64,000 nucleotides of DNA, taken from Gemmatimonadota bacterium. GTDB lineage: Bacteria; Gemmatimonadota; Gemmatimonadetes; Longimicrobiales; Gaopeijiaceae. Below are positions 61,060-64,000 of this stretch, one piece after another. Position 1 is the stretch's first letter. Each line of letters opens with the position of its first letter. The notes under the pieces are model-generated. The model had not been told where the DNA came from. It saw nothing but the letters and a program-made list of their open reading frames with translations, and searched no databases. Made by a program: the position numbers and the translations under genes. The stretch spans positions 1-64,000 of the forward strand of contig SKKN01000013.1 in the NCBI GenBank assembly GCA_007121455.1. Direction: 5' to 3'.

Positions 61060-61689
61060 CTACTGCCAGCGCTTTCCGACCCGTTCGCACCACCACCGGA
61101 AGCGCCGGTGGAGCGTGGCGTCGACCCGCTCGGCGAGGGGGAGGTACACGTCGCGTGCCTCCTTCGCCAGCCGTGCCGCCTCCTCCGGGTGCCCGTCGGC
61201 AGCGGAGGCGAGGTGCAGGTGGCGGAGGTGATCGAGCCGCTCCGCCAGGGCCACGAGCTGTGCTCTACGCGGGGCGAGGACCAGGGCTTCGACGATCGTC
61301 TCCGCCCCCTGACCCGCTTCCGGCACGGGCACCGTCTGGCGGAAGCGGGCCACGTCCGGATCGACTGCCCGGAGGATCTCCCGCGCCGGCACCCGAAGGT
61401 CCCAGTCGCGGCTCTCCACGAGAGCGGCGGCCGCGAGCGCGGTGGAGTCGACGCATCCGACATCCTCCAGGAGAATGAGAACGACGCGGGCGGGATGGAG
61501 GTAGCGCGGATCATGATCGTCCGGAAGAAGCCGGCGCCGGGGCTCCATCGCGACCTCGAGGGCGTGGGAGAGCCGCCGCACTCCCCTCGCGGAAAGCCCC
61601 CTCTCCTCGGCCGCCCGCTCGACCCGGCCGCCCATGCGGAGGGCCCGGTCGCCGCCGGGGCCGCCTTGCACCACGCCCGCCGACGTCAC
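61060..61689 (-). CDS. Degenerate HD/RelA-like helical protein
   Basis: A 209-residue soluble helical protein. It keeps the framework of the RelA/SpoT HD domain: the motif HPARVVLILLEDVGCVDSTALAAAALV (first half), a middle LVALAERLDHLRHLHLA, then EARDVYLPLAERVDATLHRRF. However, the HD pair that binds metal is replaced by VESRD, so (p)ppGpp hydrolysis is unlikely. A sensory or protein-binding role is possible. The GTG start at 61689 overlaps the hydrolase stop (GTGA); in-frame ATG candidates upstream lie inside that gene. It ends a five-gene operon. No similar annotated family is certain. Confidence 0.6.
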   Translation of the reverse strand: MTSAGVVQGGPGGDRALRMGGRVERAAEERGLSARGVRRLSHALEVAMEPRRRLLPDDHDPRYLHPARVVLILLEDVGCVDSTALAAAALVESRDWDLRVPAREILRAVDPDVARFRQTVPVPEAGQGAETIVEALVLAPRRAQLVALAERLDHLRHLHLASAADGHPEEAARLAKEARDVYLPLAERVDATLHRRFRWWCERVGKRWQ

Positions 61690-62573
61690 GACCCCGCCTC
61701 GTGGAGGTGTTCCCGGAAGTGGTCGACCGAAGCCTCGACCGCATCCTCCAGCTCGGGCGAGGGAGCTTCGAACGGATGGCCGACCTCGAACGTGTGCCCC
61801 GCCCCCTCCACGATCCGCAGGCGGGCGCCCGGGCGCGGTCCCCCGGTGGCGGTTCTCGAAGCGGCGCGGGCGAGACGCTCGGCCTCGTACACCGGCACGC
61901 TCTCGTCTTCGGCGCCGTGCACGATGAGCCAGGGCGCCCGGACGGCGGCCGCGGCTCCCTCGACGTCGAGGCGCTCCCGGTTTGCCTCGAAGTCCTCGAG
62001 AAGGCCCACGTCGAGCGGCATCTGCTGGCCCGTCCGCGCGTTCGCGACGAAGATGCGTCCCTTCCCCCGCCACTCCCGCTTCGTCGAGTGCATCCAGCGA
62101 TCGAACGTCGCCACTGCACACCAGGTGACGAGGGCGTGCACCTCCCGTTCGCGCGCCGCGAGGATCGCGCTGCCCCCACCCCGAGAGTGCCCGAGAAGCC
62201 CCACCCGGTCGGGCCGGCGGGGAAGGAGATCCCCACGTGCCGTCTCGTCGAGGACCCGGTGGAGGTCGTCGAGCTCCCGGGTCAGCGTGTTCCGGCCGAA
62301 CGCGTCGAGGTCGGAGAACTCGGTCGGCGCGGAGGGATGCACCCCGTTCAGGGAGAAGTTGAAGGAGACCACGGCGAAGCCCTCTCCTGCGAGGCGCTCA
62401 CAGAGGTGGGGGAAAAAGCCCCAGTCCTTGAACCCTTTGAAGCCGTGCGCGACGATGACCGCCGCCCGTGGAGCGGGCCCCTCCGGGAGGCGGAGGTCCC
62501 CGTGGATCGCCGCCGCCGCCTCCTCCGTTGCCGAGCCGGGCTCCAGTGGGATCTCGAAGGTGCGGTGGATCAT
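61686..62573 (-). CDS. Alpha/beta hydrolase (dienelactone hydrolase superfamily)
   Basis: A 295-residue hydrolase with VIVAHGFKGFKDWGFFPHL near the N-terminus, the nucleophile in LLGHSRGGGSA, the acid in VHGAEDESVPV and the histidine in EGAGHTFEVGHP. The group includes putative esterases and thioesterases. ATG 62573 is the first ATG of the conserved frame, and the upstream in-frame extension overlaps the adenosyltransferase gene by sense. It is coupled to the HD-like gene downstream, and follows the adenosyltransferase by 23 bases, so it belongs to the same operon. The substrate is not known. Confidence 0.85.
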   Translation of the reverse strand: MIHRTFEIPLEPGSATEEAAAAIHGDLRLPEGPAPRAAVIVAHGFKGFKDWGFFPHLCERLAGEGFAVVSFNFSLNGVHPSAPTEFSDLDAFGRNTLTRELDDLHRVLDETARGDLLPRRPDRVGLLGHSRGGGSAILAAREREVHALVTWCAVATFDRWMHSTKREWRGKGRIFVANARTGQQMPLDVGLLEDFEANRERLDVEGAAAAVRAPWLIVHGAEDESVPVYEAERLARAASRTATGGPRPGARLRIVEGAGHTFEVGHPFEAPSPELEDAVEASVDHFREHLHEAGS

Positions 62574-62595
62574 AATAGAACCATGGCTCGGTTTC

Positions 62596-63168
62596 TCATT
62601 CCTGGGCCTCCCCGATCGGCTTCTCCCACACCACGTCCGGCGTATCCGCACGCAGGTTCTCGAGGCGCGCGAGCACGAAGAAGAGATCGGAGAGCCGGTT
62701 CAGGTACCGAACCACGGACTCCTCCTCGTCGCCGTCCTCCCGAAGCCGGGCAGCCCGGCGCTCCGCCCTCCGGCAGATCGTCCTGCAGACGTGGAGCGCG
62801 GCGCCGCCCTCCGATCCCCCGGGAAGGATGAAGCTCCGGAGCGCGGGCAGCTCCTCCTCCGCCTCGTCCATCCACCCCTCCATCTCCTCGATTCGCTCGA
62901 GCGGGAGATCGGGCAGCTCCGGGCGGGTGCGGCCGGCGGCGGGCGCGGGGGAGGCGAGGACCGCGCCGAGCGCGAAGAGGTCGTGCTGGATCCGCGCGAG
63001 CCGCCTCCCGGAGGAAGCGTCCCGCACGTGAAGAAGGGCCTGACCGAGCACGGAGTTGAGCTCATCAACCGTGCCGTACGCCTCGACGCGGGGATGATCC
63101 TTCGCGACGCGGCCGCCGCCGAAGAGCCCCGTCTCCCCTCGGTCGCCCGTTCGGGTGTAGATGCGCAC
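62596..63168 (-). CDS. pduO: PduO-type ATP:cob(I)alamin adenosyltransferase
   Basis: A 190-residue cobalamin adenosyltransferase that makes adenosylcobalamin for B12-dependent enzymes such as methylmalonyl-CoA mutase. The ATP-binding N-terminus is IYTRTGDRGETGLFGGGRV, then YGTVDELNSVLG, and the C-terminal helices with CRRAERRA and RYLNRLSDLFFVLAR line the corrin-facing active site. No B12-dependent enzyme or other cobalamin gene is in the window. It sits between a small helical gene and an alpha/beta hydrolase in an operon whose logic is unclear. Confidence 0.93.
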   Translation of the reverse strand: MRIYTRTGDRGETGLFGGGRVAKDHPRVEAYGTVDELNSVLGQALLHVRDASSGRRLARIQHDLFALGAVLASPAPAAGRTRPELPDLPLERIEEMEGWMDEAEEELPALRSFILPGGSEGGAALHVCRTICRRAERRAARLREDGDEEESVVRYLNRLSDLFFVLARLENLRADTPDVVWEKPIGEAQE

Positions 63169-63176
63169 CGGCGCCC

Positions 63177-63452
63177 CTACCGGAGCCGGGTGAGGCGGCG
63201 GATCTGGGCCGCCCGCTCGAGAAGCGCCTCCGCGCCGCCCCCCTTGGCCTCCTCCGGCACCTCCACGAGCCCCGACTCGACGCCCGCCATGATCCGCCGG
63301 ACGTCGAGGAGGATCTCCAGGTAGAGCTGCTCCCGGCGGAACTCGAAATCGAGGCGGTCCATCGCCTCCTGGTCGTCCCGGTCCCGCGCACGCTGGAACG
63401 CCTCCCGGTAGAGACCCTCCAGGTCGTCCAGGATCTGGCTTCGCTTACGCAT
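63177..63452 (-). CDS. Small helical protein of unknown function
   Basis: A 91-residue protein with two or three amphipathic, charge-rich helices: DDLEGLYREAFQRARDRDDQEAMDRLDFEFRREQLYLEILL, then LLERAAQIRRLTRLR. The heptad-like pattern suggests a coiled-coil or helical hairpin. I recognise no family. ATG 63452 overlaps the upstream hydrolase stop by 8 bases, and the adenosyltransferase starts 8 bases after its end, so it is embedded in a translationally coupled operon and is likely a real gene. Confidence 0.65.
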   Translation of the reverse strand: MRKRSQILDDLEGLYREAFQRARDRDDQEAMDRLDFEFRREQLYLEILLDVRRIMAGVESGLVEVPEEAKGGGAEALLERAAQIRRLTRLR

Positions 63453-64000
63453 CGGCTCCTCCCTCCTCCCCGCTCCGGTCCGTTCCCCCGGCGGGGGCGA
63501 GGACCCGCGCGCCCGGGCCCTCGGTGAAATAGCGATAAATCGCCTCCTTGAGCTCGTCGAAGCGATCGTGGAAGAAGTGGTCCGACTGAGGGATACGCTC
63601 AATCGTGACGTGAGGTCCAAGCTCCCGCACGACGGCCTCCGCCGCCTCCCCCGAGCCGAACTCGTCCTCCTCGCCCTGGACCACGAGGACGGGGCGATTC
63701 GCCCCGGCCAGATAGGAAAAATCGTACATGCTCACGGGCAGACCCATAGCGAGGATGGCCCGCACCCGATCCTCGTCCACCGCGACCCGGGCTCCGACGT
63801 GGGCGCCGAAGGAGAAGCCGCCCGCCACGAGCGGGAGGCCGGGACTCCGCTCCTCGAGGAAGTCGAGCGCCGCGCGGACGTCCTCCACCTCCGCCGATCC
63901 CTCGCCGTACGAGCCCGTGCTCGTCCCCACCCCCCGGAAGTTGAAGCGGAGCACGCGGAGCCCGGCCTCGTTCAGCGCCTGGGCGGCACGGAACACGGCT
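63445..64000 (-). CDS. Alpha/beta hydrolase (5' end off the window)
   Basis: The visible 185 residues lack the true start, which lies beyond the right edge; the GTG at 63996 is internal, as the family's usual motif for the preceding strand is missing. The fold is that of small alpha/beta hydrolases: VLRFNFRGVGTSTG, the nucleophile in GGFSFGAHVGAR, the acid in VVQGEEDEFGSG, and the histidine in PQSDHFFHD. That last pattern is common in putative dienelactone-like esterases. It is the first visible gene of the operon containing the small helical protein, adenosyltransferase, second hydrolase and HD-like protein. Confidence 0.85.
   Translation of the reverse strand, partial: AVFRAAQALNEAGLRVLRFNFRGVGTSTGSYGEGSAEVEDVRAALDFLEERSPGLPLVAGGFSFGAHVGARVAVDEDRVRAILAMGLPVSMYDFSYLAGANRPVLVVQGEEDEFGSGEAAEAVVRELGPHVTIERIPQSDHFFHDRFDELKEAIYRYFTEGPGARVLAPAGGTDRSGEEGGADA

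Noticed and set aside
1-64000. Mobile elements or prophage genes anywhere in the window
   Set aside because: No transposase, integrase, terminase or flanking inverted repeat was found among the readable genes.

Overview
The window is a continuous, very GC-rich (roughly two thirds G+C) bacterial chromosome segment, densely packed on both strands, with GGAGG-type ribosome binding sites, many GTG and TTG starts, and 4-base stop/start overlaps. No insertion sequence, phage gene, integrase or CRISPR array was seen, and no gene-free stretch exceeds 300 bases. The gene content (secreted DUF5117-type zinc metalloprotease, S9 peptidases, a secreted bifunctional-nuclease/PDZ protein, a sufCBD-Rieske-sufS-sufU operon, patatins, an ECF sigma/DUF4097 remnant, a 4-hydroxybenzoyl-CoA-reductase-like enzyme) fits a free-living, protein- and lipid-degrading member of Gemmatimonadota. 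That placement is an inference from gene content, not from a marker gene.

Layout. 0-2.3 kb: a truncated PAS/GAF histidine kinase and a tRNA-Glu/tRNA-Val pair with a clear promoter. 2.3-7 kb: lipase and class III aminotransferase, a decayed ECF sigma locus, and an RsbRD-like histidine kinase. 7-16.8 kb: CaCA antiporter and PolX/PHP polymerase (coupled), BFN-PDZ protein, LigA, a class V aminotransferase, a PBP4-type DD-peptidase and a patatin. 16.9-22.8 kb: the SUF Fe-S assembly operon with its own promoter. 22.8-27.3 kb: zinc alcohol dehydrogenase, Eis-like acetyltransferase, thiolase, 1-Cys peroxiredoxin. 27.5-32.8 kb: a three-subunit molybdenum hydroxylase of the 4-hydroxybenzoyl-CoA reductase type, interrupted by a DUF1460 lipoprotein gene. 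33-37.8 kb: bacilliredoxin, ALDH7-type dehydrogenase, and a persulfide dioxygenase-rhodanese fusion with a split YeeE/YedE pair. 37.9-44.8 kb: dienelactone hydrolase, TraB/GumN protein, a three-gene operon of substrate-binding lipoprotein, hybrid histidine kinase and hydrolase, and a DUF3891 protein. 44.9-55.4 kb: NTF2-like protein, sugar dehydrogenase lipoprotein, a patatin/LEA2/metalloprotease operon, an 18-base tandem repeat, an S9 peptidase and a small membrane protein. 55.5-64 kb: an M20/amidohydrolase/LiaF-like/arginase operon, a 7Fe ferredoxin, and an operon with two alpha/beta hydrolases, a PduO-type adenosyltransferase and a degenerate HD-like protein that runs off the right edge.

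How the genes work together. Sulfur and redox chemistry recurs: SufS/SufU/SufCBD make Fe-S clusters, the CstB-like enzyme oxidises persulfides, the YeeE/YedE pair probably moves thiosulfate or a related sulfur compound, and bacilliredoxin and peroxiredoxin handle thiol and peroxide stress. The clusters could serve the ferredoxin, the Rieske protein and the Mo hydroxylase. A second theme is secreted hydrolysis (metalloprotease, S9 peptidase, lipase) followed by amino-acid and acyl catabolism (M20 deacylase, arginase, ALDH7, thiolase).

Most worth a second look: the binding-protein/hybrid-kinase/hydrolase operon, the DUF1460 gene inside the Mo-hydroxylase operon, the exported BFN-PDZ protein, and the broken sigma locus joined to a DUF4097 tail.
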